Made by a program: the position numbers and the translations under genes. The notes beneath the pieces are model-generated. The model saw only the letters and a list, made by a program, of their open reading frames with translations. It did not search any database and was not told where the DNA came from. This document shows, in pieces, positions 18,048 through 26,965 of a DNA stretch of 64,000 bases (position 1 is its first letter; each line of letters starts with the position of its first letter). The DNA is from Natrialba hulunbeirensis JCM 10989 (GTDB lineage Archaea; Halobacteriota; Halobacteria; Halobacteriales; Natrialbaceae): the NCBI RefSeq assembly GCF_000337575.1, contig NZ_AOIM01000035.1, positions 260,678 through 324,677 on the forward strand, in the 5' to 3' direction.

Positions 18048-18212
18048 GAGCGGTGTGGTGGTAGCGGTGTGGCGGCGGTGGTAGCAGTGTGACGGCGGTC
18101 GTGGTGTGACAGTGTGGCAGTGCCGGCGGTGATATGGTGGCAGTGTGGCGGTGTGGTAGCGGTGGTAGCAGTGTGAGGTGTGGTGACAGCGGGAGCGGTG
18201 TGGTGGCGGTAC
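18048..18212. repeat. Low-complexity GTGGTGGTAGCGGTGTGG-type simple repeat
   Basis: Imperfect iterations of GTGGTAGCGGTGTGGCGG and GGCAGTGTGG fill the space between the enoyl-CoA hydratase gene and nadE. The unit length drifts between about 9 and 18 bases, so it is not CRISPR-like. It codes for no sensible protein in any frame. Confidence 0.75.
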
Positions 18213-18295
18213 CGATACCGGCGCTACTGCCAGCACTGGCCGAGCCAACCGAGCCGTATCGCGAAAACCGCCTGTTGATGTTGAAGCGGACGAGC

Positions 18296-19090
18296 CTATG
18301 ACAGCGGTTCTGGTGACGGCGGAACCTGACGTTTGTGCTCGCTGCGCTCGTACATCCTGCGAACGCGTTCGACGGTGTCTGGTTCGACATCGAGTTCACG
18401 ACTGGTTGCGGCGACCGAGAGCGGGCCGTCGACGTGTGAAACGAGGATGGAATCGAGCGTTTCGTAGCTGAGTCCCATCTCGTCTTCGTCGGTCTGGTTG
18501 GCCCACAGCTCTGCGGTCGCCGGCTTGGCCGCGAGATCCTCGGGAACGCCGACGTGGCGCGCGAGTTGGCGAACCTGTGCCTTGTAGAGGTTTCCGATCG
18601 GATGGCAGTCGACTGCGCCGTCACCGTACTTCGTGAAGTAGCCGACGGCGGCCTCGCTGCGGTTGCCCGTCCCCAGTACGAGGCGGTTCTCGTGGTTCGC
18701 GACGAGGTAGTTGAGAACCGCCCGAACGCGGGCGCGAGCGTTACCCACGGCTTCGCGGTCGCCTTCGGCTTCGGGATAGGCTGAGAGCAGCGAGTCGACG
18801 ATCGGCTCGATTTCGATGACGTCGTAGGAGAGGCCCAACTCTCGTGCAACCCGTTCTGCGTCGCTCATGTTCTCGTCGCCGCTGACGACAGCAGGGAGGA
18901 CAAGACCGTGCAGGTTCTCGGCACCGAGTGCATCCGTGGCGAGATAGGCAGTGAGTGTGCTGTCGATACCACCCGAGAGACCGAGAACGGCACCGTCAAC
19001 GCCCGCCGCATCGAGTTGGTCCCGAATGAACGTCGTGATGTGGTCGTACTGCTGGTCGAGTTCGGTCTCCGAGAACCGCGGATCGATCAT
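18296..19090 (-). CDS. nadE: NAD(+) synthetase
   Basis: This 264-residue enzyme makes NAD from deamido-NAD with ATP and ammonia. The N-type ATP-pyrophosphatase P-loop appears as LGLSGGIDSTLTAYLA (about residues 38-53). The conserved GTGNRSEAAVGYFTKYGDGA (about 141-160) binds deamido-NAD, and PATAELWANQTDEDEMG (about 192-208) is the family's third landmark. The short length without an N-terminal glutaminase domain indicates the ammonia-dependent type, as usual in archaea. It stands alone on the minus strand. Confidence 0.95.
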   Translation of the reverse strand: MIDPRFSETELDQQYDHITTFIRDQLDAAGVDGAVLGLSGGIDSTLTAYLATDALGAENLHGLVLPAVVSGDENMSDAERVARELGLSYDVIEIEPIVDSLLSAYPEAEGDREAVGNARARVRAVLNYLVANHENRLVLGTGNRSEAAVGYFTKYGDGAVDCHPIGNLYKAQVRQLARHVGVPEDLAAKPATAELWANQTDEDEMGLSYETLDSILVSHVDGPLSVAATSRELDVEPDTVERVRRMYERSEHKRQVPPSPEPLS

Positions 19091-19238
19091 AGGTCGCTAT
19101 ACGCGACCAGGTGTCAAATATGCTGTCCACACGGGCAATTGTTGGACGAGTGGTCACTCATGATCCGTTCTTATAGCCGAACCCCTGCAGAGGTGGGAGT
19201 ACAGCAGTGAGTTCATCGACTCGCGAAGCGAATCGCAA

Positions 19239-20963
19239 TCACAGGTACCCGAACAGCGTCCCGACGAGCACCAGTATCCACGTGCCGGCACCGACGAGGA
19301 GCATATCGTTGAACCGACTCTCGCGTGTCGCTCGCCGTGTAGCGCCGCCGGCGATTAGTCCGAGTGCCACGACGACGAGCATCCGCTGGACGATCACGTC
19401 GAGCGGCAGCACGTCGACGCCGAGCAGGCTGTAATCGAGCCAGATTGCGACCGCAAGCGACGTCGACGCCGCGAGCGCCGCATCGAGTCGGCGCTCGAGT
19501 CCGCTCGCGATCACGTACGTCGAAATCGGCAATCCGAGCGCGATGAGCGGGTAGAGCGACGCTGCGATCATGTGCACGGTCATGAACGAGAGCGTCCGAT
19601 CGAAGGCGATGCCGAGGATCCTGACGCCGAGGATGATCGTGAGGATCGTCCCCGCGAGGACCAGGTGTCGTGCCTCGATGCGAGCTGCGGCTGCAGCAAG
19701 TCGCTCCCGATCGCTCTCAGTGAGGCGGTCGTCGAGTTCGGCGTTGATCTGCGCTTCGATCCCCTGTGCTGGTCGCTCTCCGTCGTCGTAAGCGCGTTCC
19801 CGTGGATCGATCGAGGAGAGCCGTCGCCAGCCACGACTGCCACGCCCATCTCGACCGTCCGACCTGCCACCGCGGAGTCGCAGACCGGTTCGGCGATGCA
19901 GGAGCATCCCGAGCATCAGCGGCACGACGAGCGCGGGTGAGAACGTCAGATCGACCTTCGTCGCCCACCCGTCGGCATCTGACGGCCCGCTGTTATCGAG
20001 GTAGATTCGCTGGAGGTCCTCCTGCTGGTCGACGCCCGGAATCGCCATCAGATCCTGTTCGAGACGCGACTGTGCACCCTCGACACCGTCAACGCGGTGT
20101 CGCAGTGTGAACCAGTCGAAGTGTTCGGAGTGTGTCTGCATGACGACCCACTGGTCGTCCGGGTTCGGACTCTCGTAGAGTCGGATGTGATACCGGTAGC
20201 CGTAGTACTCACCGTCCTCGAGTTGCAGCGTTTCGGTCGTCCAGTAGCCCTGCTCATCAGGACCCGGGTCGAGGTAGGCAAAACGGGTCGCACCGTCGGC
20301 CTGCGACCACGGGATATTCGTCGGCGAGACGGGGCGAAGCGCGTGCTCGTGGCCGGCTCCGGACTCGTTTTCGGGCTCGGTCTCGGTCGGTTCCGTTCCC
20401 TCAGTGCGCTCGACACCGGTCGAACTGTCGCCGCCCTCGCTCGTCTCGCCTGCGTCGTTCCCAGTTTCCGTCTCGGTCTGTGCAGTCGTACTCGAGTTCG
20501 GGGCGGTCTGTGCGTCAGCGTGTGTGTCTGTGTGGGATTCTTGTTCTGTGTTTGTGTTTGTGTCTGCGTCTGTGTCCGTATCTGCGTCCGCCTCTGTGCC
20601 GGTCTGGTCGTCTGTTGTACTCTCGTTCTGAGCGAAGCCGACGAGGTCGTCCGTATCGAAGTGGTCGTGATCGGTTTCCTCCCAATCACCGCCGCCGTAG
20701 GCGGCCAACAACTGGACGATCGTTTCGGTTTCGCCGCGCACGACGACGTTGAGCGGACTGCGCTGTTCGTGTGCCTCTCGGGCGTTGAGGTACGGCCAGA
20801 AGCCACTCTCGCTGTCGTCGAACGAGATGATTTCGGGGGTTGGTTCGTCTTCCGTTTCGGGGGCCACGTCGCTTGTCGATGGTGAGAACAACAGCGAGGG
20901 GCCACCGATGAGCAAGACGGTGGCCACCAGTAGGATGGCACCAATGACGATCGAACGACGCAT
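19239..20963 (-). CDS. Haloarchaeal membrane protein of unknown function
   Basis: The protein has 574 residues. An N-terminal signal anchor (IVIGAILLVATVLLIGG) leads into an outside domain with FWPYLNAREAHEQRSPLNVV and a long Thr/Asp/Glu low-complexity insert (about residues 118-205, DTDADTNTNTEQ) encoded by GTGTCTGTGTTTGT-type repeats. A second domain (about 220-320, with TETLQLEDGEYYGYRYH) is followed by about six or seven membrane helices. No family is recognised; the outside part might recognise an envelope component. A TATA-like box (CATATTAATC, 20988-20997) lies about 28 bases before the ATG, fitting a leaderless transcript. Confidence 0.75.
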   Translation of the reverse strand: MRRSIVIGAILLVATVLLIGGPSLLFSPSTSDVAPETEDEPTPEIISFDDSESGFWPYLNAREAHEQRSPLNVVVRGETETIVQLLAAYGGGDWEETDHDHFDTDDLVGFAQNESTTDDQTGTEADADTDTDADTNTNTEQESHTDTHADAQTAPNSSTTAQTETETGNDAGETSEGGDSSTGVERTEGTEPTETEPENESGAGHEHALRPVSPTNIPWSQADGATRFAYLDPGPDEQGYWTTETLQLEDGEYYGYRYHIRLYESPNPDDQWVVMQTHSEHFDWFTLRHRVDGVEGAQSRLEQDLMAIPGVDQQEDLQRIYLDNSGPSDADGWATKVDLTFSPALVVPLMLGMLLHRRTGLRLRGGRSDGRDGRGSRGWRRLSSIDPRERAYDDGERPAQGIEAQINAELDDRLTESDRERLAAAAARIEARHLVLAGTILTIILGVRILGIAFDRTLSFMTVHMIAASLYPLIALGLPISTYVIASGLERRLDAALAASTSLAVAIWLDYSLLGVDVLPLDVIVQRMLVVVALGLIAGGATRRATRESRFNDMLLVGAGTWILVLVGTLFGYL

Positions 20964-21153
20964 CTCACCACACTATCGACTGTATTCATATTAATCTACC
21001 TCTCAGACAGTGTTCTCCCAACGGGGCCGACATGACTGGTGGTGAGGGCGACGGGACGACAGAAACGGCAGAATCGACGGAAACGGACCGAAACGGCGGA
21101 ATTGACAGAAACGGACCGAAACGCAGTCATGACGAGACCGCTGGAACCGACAG

Positions 21154-21399
21154 CTACTGTTCCGGCTTCCAGTTCAACTCGATCCGTACCGTTTCCCGGT
21201 TTCCCCGGAACATCGTTGACCGCTCGATCACATCGATCGATGTCTCGACCGTTTCAGGTGGGGACAGTGCCACTGTCTTGTTTCCAACGTCGATATTGAC
21301 CTGTTCGCCGCCGGCTCTGAACTCTGCAGCAAGGTGCTCGAAATAGGCCGCAAGCTCGTCTCGTGACTGTGCCTGATCAACCGTCGTGCGCTGTGCCAT
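21154..21399 (-). CDS. amphi-Trp domain-containing protein
   Basis: An 81-residue protein starting MAQRTTVDQAQSRDELAAYF. The pattern of a short helix (AAYFEHLAAEFRAGG), paired beta strands (VNIDVGNKTVALSPP) and a C-terminal strand ending in the conserved tryptophan (VRIELNWKPEQ) matches the small amphi-Trp domain common in haloarchaea. The ATG at 21399 is preferred because the upstream in-frame residues are not family-like. The role of the domain is not established. Confidence 0.8.
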   Translation of the reverse strand: MAQRTTVDQAQSRDELAAYFEHLAAEFRAGGEQVNIDVGNKTVALSPPETVETSIDVIERSTMFRGNRETVRIELNWKPEQ

Positions 21400-21620
21400 A
21401 GTCGCTGGTACCCTCGGATTCGGAAAAGTATGGACTGCAAACGGAGACCTAGTCACGGTTTACTTCGGGTCGGAACGCCCACGGCATCACAGGAGCACTG
21501 TCTCTTCGAGTGTTTCGTCCACGATGACACGCAGCGAGCGGAAGCCCACCCTTCAGGGGTGGAAGGATGTCAATCCGAACCGGGCATGACTTTTTGCCAC
21601 CGGCGACGGTACTCGAACCG

Positions 21621-22556
21621 ATGGCAGACGTCTCGAGTGCCACTGTCGATGTCGGTATCGTCGCCCAGCGAGCAAACGACCGAGCCTACGATCTCGTGAC
21701 TGCGCTCAGGACTGCACTCGAGAACCGGGCCGCCGTCGAGACTACCGTCGCGGTCGACGAACTGACTGCCGAACACGTTTCGGTGCCGGGTGTTCCTGTC
21801 GCGATGATGGCCGAGTTCGACCTCGTCGTGAGTATCGGTGGGGATGGAACGCTCCTGTTCGTCGCCCGTGAGGTTGGCGAGACGCCGATTCTCGGCGTCA
21901 ACCTTGGAGAGGTTGGGTTTCTCAATGCCGTTGCACCGTCGGATGCGCTGGATATCGTCCCCGATGTCGTCTCCCAGCTACATGCAGCGGACGATCTGGG
22001 GACACAGCGGCGAACGCTGCGGCGATTGACGGCGACACCAGCCGGTGCTGGTGGCGAGAATGGTGCCACTGCACCCACGGGCGCAACCGAATTAACCGAC
22101 ACCGGACCCCAACCCAACTGGACGCTCGAACCCGCACTCAACGAAATCGTCGTTCATGGTCCGCGGCGGGGCCACGGCGGCGGCGCAACGATTCGTGTCG
22201 CCGTCGACGGCCGACAGTACGCTTCCGGACACGCTGACGGCATCCTCGTTTCGACACCGACCGGCTCCACCGCGTACAATCTGAGCGAGGGCGGCCCGCT
22301 CGTCCACCCCAACGCCGACACACTCATCGTCACACAGATGGCCGCTGCGGACGGCCGACCACCGCTCGTCGTCGACGCCGATGCGACGGTCACGATCACC
22401 GTCGAGGACGCAGCGACGGCGTTCGTGATCAGCGACGGCCGCGACCGCCAGAAACTCGAGCCACCCGCAAGCGTCACCGTCACCACCGCATCCGAGCCGA
22501 CGACGCTCGTCGGTCCCCAGTCCGATTTCTTCGCTGCACTCGATAAACTCGAGTGA
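21621..22556 (+). CDS. nadK: NAD(+)/NADH kinase
   Basis: This 311-residue enzyme phosphorylates NAD to NADP. The diagnostic GGDG motif is at residues 73-76 (VVSIGGDGTLLFVAREV). The NAD-binding core follows, with NEIVVHGPRRGHGGG, then DGILVSTPTGSTAYNLSEGG and DFFAALDKLE at the end. An insertion of about 30 residues (about 145-175, rich in Gly/Thr/Pro) separates the N-terminal domain from the core. The ATG at 21621 gives MADVSSATVDVGIVAQ, a normal family start; the open frame begins earlier at 21567. Confidence 0.92.
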   Translation: MADVSSATVDVGIVAQRANDRAYDLVTALRTALENRAAVETTVAVDELTAEHVSVPGVPVAMMAEFDLVVSIGGDGTLLFVAREVGETPILGVNLGEVGFLNAVAPSDALDIVPDVVSQLHAADDLGTQRRTLRRLTATPAGAGGENGATAPTGATELTDTGPQPNWTLEPALNEIVVHGPRRGHGGGATIRVAVDGRQYASGHADGILVSTPTGSTAYNLSEGGPLVHPNADTLIVTQMAAADGRPPLVVDADATVTITVEDAATAFVISDGRDRQKLEPPASVTVTTASEPTTLVGPQSDFFAALDKLE

Positions 22557-22631
22557 CCGCGACGTCAGTCGAACCGGTCGCGGTCTTTCTGCGGGCTCAC
22601 AGCGGTATCTGTCCGCTCACTCCCAGTCCCG

Positions 22632-23285
22632 TCACCGCTTATTCGCGTCGCCACCCGACTCGACCAACTGAGCGAGTTGCGTCGGTGCGACGGCACCGCG
22701 TGCGGCCGTCCCGTCGACGACGAACGTCGGCACACCGGTGATCCGGCGTTGCTGGGCTGTCTGAAACAGGTCTTCGAGTTCGCTTCGAAGTGATGAGTCG
22801 TCGAGTGCCGATCGAACCTCGTCGACCGGGAGCCCAACGTCGGCTGCGAGGTCGGTCAGCACGTCTGCCTCGCCGATGTCACGACAGTCCTGCCAGAGCG
22901 CCGCGTAGATGGCCTCGTCGAAGGCCGCCCACTGCTCGGGGTACGCCTGCGAGACGTACCACGAGGCCTGTTGGGCTGGCAGCGAGTCGACCTCGATGGC
23001 GAGTTCCTGTGTCATCTCGACGTCGTACCGTTCCTGGAGTCGGCGGACGTTCTCACGAGCCTGGTCGAAGTACTCGTCGTCCTTGCCGTCCTCGGCGTCG
23101 TGATCAATCGTGCCATCGGGGTTGCGCTTCCCACGGCGCAGATCGAACGGTCGCCAGTCGACCTCGAGTGGCTCCTCGCGCGTCTCGCGGTACTGCTCGA
23201 GTGTGCGCGTGCCGAGGTAACAGAAGGGGCAAACGTAGTCGGCGTACAGGACGAGGGTGTCCGCGGAATCGCTATCGGTACTCAT
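22632..23285 (-). CDS. DsbA/FrnE family thioredoxin-like oxidoreductase
   Basis: A cytoplasmic-type 217-residue protein without a signal peptide. The thioredoxin-fold active site CPFC is in YADYVCPFCYLGTRTL (about residues 15-30), and the helical insertion and cis-Pro region (RRITGVPTFVVDG, about 180-192) are typical of the DsbA/FrnE group. It would act in thiol-disulfide exchange, a plausible partner for the gamma-glutamylcysteine system. The window shows no operon partner. Confidence 0.88.
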   Translation of the reverse strand: MSTDSDSADTLVLYADYVCPFCYLGTRTLEQYRETREEPLEVDWRPFDLRRGKRNPDGTIDHDAEDGKDDEYFDQARENVRRLQERYDVEMTQELAIEVDSLPAQQASWYVSQAYPEQWAAFDEAIYAALWQDCRDIGEADVLTDLAADVGLPVDEVRSALDDSSLRSELEDLFQTAQQRRITGVPTFVVDGTAARGAVAPTQLAQLVESGGDANKR

Positions 23286-23415
23286 TGCCTGCTATTGGGT
23301 GGCTGGCGGGAAAGGGCCACCGTCTGTCGAGTAGCAGTGGTGGCGCGCGGACACGGGAGGAACGCGTAGACGGGAGAGGACGGTCCAGACACCGGTGGTC
23401 GAACGTGCCGGTGGG

Positions 23416-24252
23416 TCAGTTGGAAGGTGCGTCGTCACCGGGGTCCGTATCGGTGGTGGTGGAATCGAGATCGGTACCAGGTCCGACATCGCTCGTCCCA
23501 TCGCCACCCTCACCACTTGCATCCACGTTGGTCGCAGCCGGCAGATTCGGATCCCGGAACGGATTCCGGCCGTACGCCGGCAACTCGTCGTCGAGCTGGG
23601 ACTTCAGCACCCGTCGAAGGCGGTTGAGACTCGTCGTATCGAGGCCGTGATCCGCTGCGAGGCGTTTGAACGTCGGCTCGTCGGTGATGTCGTGCGCGCG
23701 GTACTGGCCGAACAGTTCGTCCATTCGATCGGCCGACAGCGTCTGGGCGTCGATATCGTCGAGCCCAAAGTAGGCCCGGCGGTCGAGATCGACGACGTGG
23801 CGAATCACCACCAGCGCGACCTTGGGGATCGCCCGCTGGCTGCCGAACTCCGTCAGGTCGATCTCGTCCATGACGCCGAGTGCGAGGTCGCGCTGCCAGG
23901 GGGTGAGCTCGAGTGCGTTGCACAGCGCCTGCGTCGTCCGCAGTCGGTCGAGGTGGTGGGCACGCTCGCTGTAGCCCGGCGTGGCGGCGTGTTGTTCGTC
24001 GTGGAGGCGGCGAACGCTCTCCGAGAGGTCCGAATCGGGTGATTCCGCGCGCCCGATGACGGTCGCACTCGGCGTCACGATACCCCATTGGCGGACCGTC
24101 GTATCTCGCTTCGCGGCCGCTCGCGAGAGCGTCCCCGCACCGGGACGGGTCTCCAGCGGACGCTCGGGGCGCTCTCGAGGGCGATCAGGGCGGGCAGTGA
24201 CGGCTCCCGCCCGCTCGGGAACTGGACCGCGGTCGGCACCGTCGTCGTACAT
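23416..24252 (-). CDS. Haloarchaeal DNA-directed RNA polymerase subunit epsilon
   Basis: The 278-residue product starts MYDDGADRGPVPERAGA at 24252. The protein is strongly conserved in haloarchaea under this name: TVRQWGIVTPSATVIGRAES, then VRRLHDEQHAATPGYSERAH and LELTPWQRDLALGVMDEIDL are its landmarks. The last two recall a cyclin-like helical fold of the TFB type, and FKRLAADHGLDTTSLNR may be a helix-turn-helix. The C-terminal 45 residues are a Gly/Asp/Thr tail. It is unrelated to the bacterial epsilon subunit. Two copies of the 35-base interspersed repeat lie upstream. Confidence 0.85.
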   Translation of the reverse strand: MYDDGADRGPVPERAGAVTARPDRPRERPERPLETRPGAGTLSRAAAKRDTTVRQWGIVTPSATVIGRAESPDSDLSESVRRLHDEQHAATPGYSERAHHLDRLRTTQALCNALELTPWQRDLALGVMDEIDLTEFGSQRAIPKVALVVIRHVVDLDRRAYFGLDDIDAQTLSADRMDELFGQYRAHDITDEPTFKRLAADHGLDTTSLNRLRRVLKSQLDDELPAYGRNPFRDPNLPAATNVDASGEGGDGTSDVGPGTDLDSTTTDTDPGDDAPSN

Positions 24253-24430
24253 TGTCTGTCGCTCAGACAGGGAGACAGAAAAAGGCTCGCTCGTTTTGCG
24301 CCGCGTTTCAAGACGACTGACAGTCGATCCGACAGCTCTCCGGGAACTGGTAACTGATTCCACCTTACTCGAGTTGAACGGAAGCCAGCGCAGTCGCTCT
24401 CCGAGCGTAGTTGTCCCGCGAAAAGCCCTT

Positions 24431-24465
24431 CGTAGCTACACCTTGTGACCAGAGGCACTTAAAGA
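24431..24465 (-). repeat. Interspersed 35-base repeat, copy 1 (promoter-like)
   Basis: On the minus strand it reads TTTAAGTGCCTCTGGTCACA then AGGTGTAGCTACG. It begins with a TATA-like TTTAAG and ends about where transcription would start. It lies about 180 bases upstream of the RNA polymerase epsilon gene. One base (C for T) differs from the other copies in the core. Confidence 0.8.
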
Positions 24466-24567
24466 ATCCTTGCCGGTGCGAGACGAACGGCGATAGATAG
24501 CCAATGGACAGTCGAACGACTACTCGATTCGAACGAACCGACGCAAAACAGCGCGTCGGTGACCCGT

Positions 24568-24602
24568 CGTATCTACACCTTGTGACCAGAAGCACTTAAA
24601 GA
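24568..24602 (-). repeat. Interspersed 35-base repeat, copy 2
   Basis: Same core as copy 1, reading TTTAAGTGCTTCTGGTCACA then AGGTGTAGATACG on the minus strand. The TTTAAG box contains the TAA stop codon of the nucleotidyltransferase gene (24596-24598), so the element starts exactly at the end of that gene. Confidence 0.8.
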
Positions 24603-25639
24603 ACTGCTGCGAGCAACGCGTCGGTAAACTCGTCCAGCCGCGCCGGCTCCGGGCCCGAACGCGCGTGAATCGCCGGCTCGATCTCGACTGACGGGTGGGC
24701 GAACTCGCGACCGACGACGTCGCCGACCATTGCCTCGCCCTCGCCACGGCGCTTTCGCTCGAGCAGGTCCCACGCGCGCTCGATTCGTTCAGTGTCGAAG
24801 ACCGCTGGTGCCTGCTCGGTGAGAAACTGATCGAACTCGAGTGCTGGCAGGTCGTGGCTGGTTGAGCTGGTTGGGCTGGTGGGGTTGCTGGGGGTGTCGC
24901 CAGCCGCTCCACACTCACCAGTCGCCTGCAGATAACGTGCGGCCATCGCCGCGCGATAGATTGTGAGATTGCGCTTGACGGTGGGCTTCGTCTGCGTTTC
25001 GGTGAATCGGTCGTCGTCCGCAGCGATGGTCATGGTGGTCGTGTCGTCGCTCGCCGTGCCGTCGCTTGGCTCGTCAGTCGCTCGTTCGACGACGTAGCCA
25101 TCCGCACTCCGCTCCACGATAGGAAACAGCTCGTCGTCTGTACGCACGAGATGGTGTGAAATGTACTTACGGTAGTTACTCGCCGCGATCCCGCGGTAGG
25201 CGTGATAGAGGTCCATCGGGTTGTACGTGTGTTCGACGTAAGTCCGGAGTTCGTCGAGGACAGACGGCTCACACGCGACTCGGTACCGGATCGGGCTCCG
25301 AACGAGGTCGAGGGCACCGTCGTTCGACCCCGCGAGCAGGCTCGCGAATTTCCGGACGTTCCAGCCCTGGTAGTCGACGTCGTCTTCGCCACTGAACTGT
25401 GTGACGAGGGTGTCGTCGGGGCGCTCGAGATGTGCGTACTGCCGGAGATCGGTCGGCGCAAAGACGAATCCAACGTCGTAGTCGCTCGCCGGACTCGCCC
25501 CACCCCAGGCGTGGCTTCCGCGAGCGACGGCCAGCACGACTTTGACGTCGTGGGCGCGCTCGATACGCTCAAGCTGACACTCGACGGTGGCTCGAACACG
25601 CGCTGGTACTCGTGCGGAAGCTGCTGGCGCTGTTGGCAT
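24596..25639 (-). CDS. DNA polymerase beta superfamily nucleotidyltransferase (RlaP/YcgL-like)
   Basis: A 347-residue protein. The nucleotidyltransferase core is seen from ARGSHAWGGASPASDYDVGF (about residues 42-61), in which GS and the DxD-type DYD supply nucleotide and metal binding. Then GWNVRKFASLLAGSNDGALD (about 91-110) and YNPMDLYHAYRGIAASNYRK mark the predicted-nucleotidyltransferase family PF10127 (RlaP type). A Thr/Ser-rich insert lies around 255-275. The true start is taken as ATG 25639 (MPTAPAASARV); the open frame runs much further upstream but that part is antisense to the SDR gene. The substrate is unknown. Confidence 0.82.
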   Translation of the reverse strand: MPTAPAASARVPARVRATVECQLERIERAHDVKVVLAVARGSHAWGGASPASDYDVGFVFAPTDLRQYAHLERPDDTLVTQFSGEDDVDYQGWNVRKFASLLAGSNDGALDLVRSPIRYRVACEPSVLDELRTYVEHTYNPMDLYHAYRGIAASNYRKYISHHLVRTDDELFPIVERSADGYVVERATDEPSDGTASDDTTTMTIAADDDRFTETQTKPTVKRNLTIYRAAMAARYLQATGECGAAGDTPSNPTSPTSSTSHDLPALEFDQFLTEQAPAVFDTERIERAWDLLERKRRGEGEAMVGDVVGREFAHPSVEIEPAIHARSGPEPARLDEFTDALLAAVL

Positions 25640-25702
25640 AATTCGTTTACCGTAACTGAAACCGCCAGTCGACAAGAAGCCGTATGGCCGCGCAGTGCCG
25701 TT

Positions 25703-25735
25703 CGTAGCTACACCTTGTGACCAGAAGCACTTAAA
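25703..25735 (-). repeat. Interspersed 35-base repeat, copy 3
   Basis: Minus strand TTTAAGTGCTTCTGGTCACA then AGGTGTAGCTACG. It lies about 65 bases upstream of the nucleotidyltransferase start, a sensible promoter distance on that strand, and about 150 bases before the divergent SDR gene. Confidence 0.8.
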
Positions 25736-25886
25736 CGGCGATGGGGGAACGGCTGTGACCGACGACCTGTCCTCCCTTCCTGAAGGAATTTCGTCCGGTA
25801 CTCGAGTAGCCGCCTGCAATTGGGGACGTCTCGCTTCGCTTTCCGGCTTCTCGAGGCTTTTTGGTGGTTCCCGACGGGACAGTAGT

Positions 25887-26648
25887 ATGGGTACTGAGGA
25901 CACACTACATGGAAAGGCGGCGCTGGTCACTGGAGCGAGCGCGGGAATCGGACGGGAAACTGTTCGAGCACTCGCAGACGAAGGAATGAACGTCGCACTT
26001 GCGGCACGGCGTGCCGACGAGTTAGATGCGCTGGCGGCGGATGTCGAAGCGGAGTACGGTGTCGACACGCTCGTCGTTCCAACCGATGTGACGGACGAGG
26101 AGGCGGTCGAACAGCTGGTGGCCGAGACGGTCGACACCTTCGGCGGACTCGACGTAGTGGTCGCCAACGCGGGAACGGGAACCGAACGCGGCGTCGGAAT
26201 CGACGAACTGGACACGGAACAGTACCGGACCGTGATGGAGGTCAACACCGACGGCATGTTCTTTACGACGCGAGCGGCCGTTCCGCATCTCGAGGAATCG
26301 GCTGGGACGATTGTATTCGTCGGCAGTTTCGCGGGGAAGTTTCCGCGGTCGGGAAGCCCGGTCTACGCGGGAACGAAGTGGTGGACTCGCGGGTTCGCGC
26401 TGAGTCTGGCGGCACAGGTCGGCCCAGATGAGATCGGTGTCACGGTCATCAATCCGTCCGAGGTCAGAACTGAGTTCGGCAAGGAGTACCGCGACGAGGC
26501 GGAGTTATCGAAACAGCGGTACGATCCGGGAGAGATTACCGAACCTGCGGACATCGCGGCGGCGGTCGTCTTCGCCGCACAACAGGAACCGCCAAACGCC
26601 GTGACTGAGATCGACCTCTACCGGCGAGATAAGTTCGAGATGTTGTAG
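25887..26648 (+). CDS. Short-chain dehydrogenase/reductase (SDR)
   Basis: A 253-residue classical SDR. The NAD(P)-binding motif is TGASAGIG (about residues 15-22), the structural motif NAG appears in VVVANAGTG, and the catalytic Ser and YxxxK are in FVGSFAGKF and YAGTKWWTRGF (about 155-165). An Arg after the first strand (ALAARRADE) points to NADP(H). It would be a cytoplasmic oxidoreductase with unknown substrate; the family is broad. The ATG at 25887 is chosen since MGTEDTLHGKAALVTGAS is a normal SDR start; the upstream in-frame text covers repeat copy 3. Confidence 0.88.
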   Translation: MGTEDTLHGKAALVTGASAGIGRETVRALADEGMNVALAARRADELDALAADVEAEYGVDTLVVPTDVTDEEAVEQLVAETVDTFGGLDVVVANAGTGTERGVGIDELDTEQYRTVMEVNTDGMFFTTRAAVPHLEESAGTIVFVGSFAGKFPRSGSPVYAGTKWWTRGFALSLAAQVGPDEIGVTVINPSEVRTEFGKEYRDEAELSKQRYDPGEITEPADIAAAVVFAAQQEPPNAVTEIDLYRRDKFEML

Positions 26649-26811
26649 CGAACTGATTGAGCGCCAAACTGACGGGATACTGAACTGCTGGATACCGAAC
26701 CGACCAGATTCCGGATTGAGTGGATATCGAACCAACTGGTATCCGATAGAGCCCCAGTCTTCCCAGTCTGAACAAGGGAGAGAGTGACTCCGCAGAACGA
26801 CGCTCCTCCGT

Positions 26812-26846
26812 CGTATCTACACCTTGTGACCAGAAGCACTTAAAGA
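26812..26846 (-). repeat. Interspersed 35-base repeat, copy 4
   Basis: Minus strand TTTAAGTGCTTCTGGTCACA then AGGTGTAGATACG. Unlike the other copies it lies between two plus-strand genes (SDR and mptA), with no minus-strand gene close downstream. This argues that the element is not simply the promoter of one gene. Confidence 0.8.
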
Positions 26847-26965
26847 GCCGTCGCGCTGGAGTGGGTCCACTGTGGCCCACAGCGCAACCGGTGCCGTCTG
26901 CCGGTATTCGGCAGTGAACTGTCCGTTCCGAAAGGCATAATCGCGCGCTCCCCTGAATGCGGGCA

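Noticed and set aside
18048..18212. Possible CRISPR array because of visible regular repeats
   Set aside because: Units are 9-18 bases, overlapping and without unique spacers; it is a simple-sequence repeat. No cas genes are in the window.
23416..24252. Interpreting the RNA polymerase epsilon protein as homologous to the bacterial epsilon subunit
   Set aside because: The name is shared only by convention; the sequence is a haloarchaea-specific helical protein, possibly TFB-like.
25640..26257. N-terminal extension of the nucleotidyltransferase frame by about 200 codons
   Set aside because: The extension is Ser/Thr/Pro-rich, antisense to the SDR gene and crosses an interspersed repeat; the enzyme domain starts naturally at ATG 25639.
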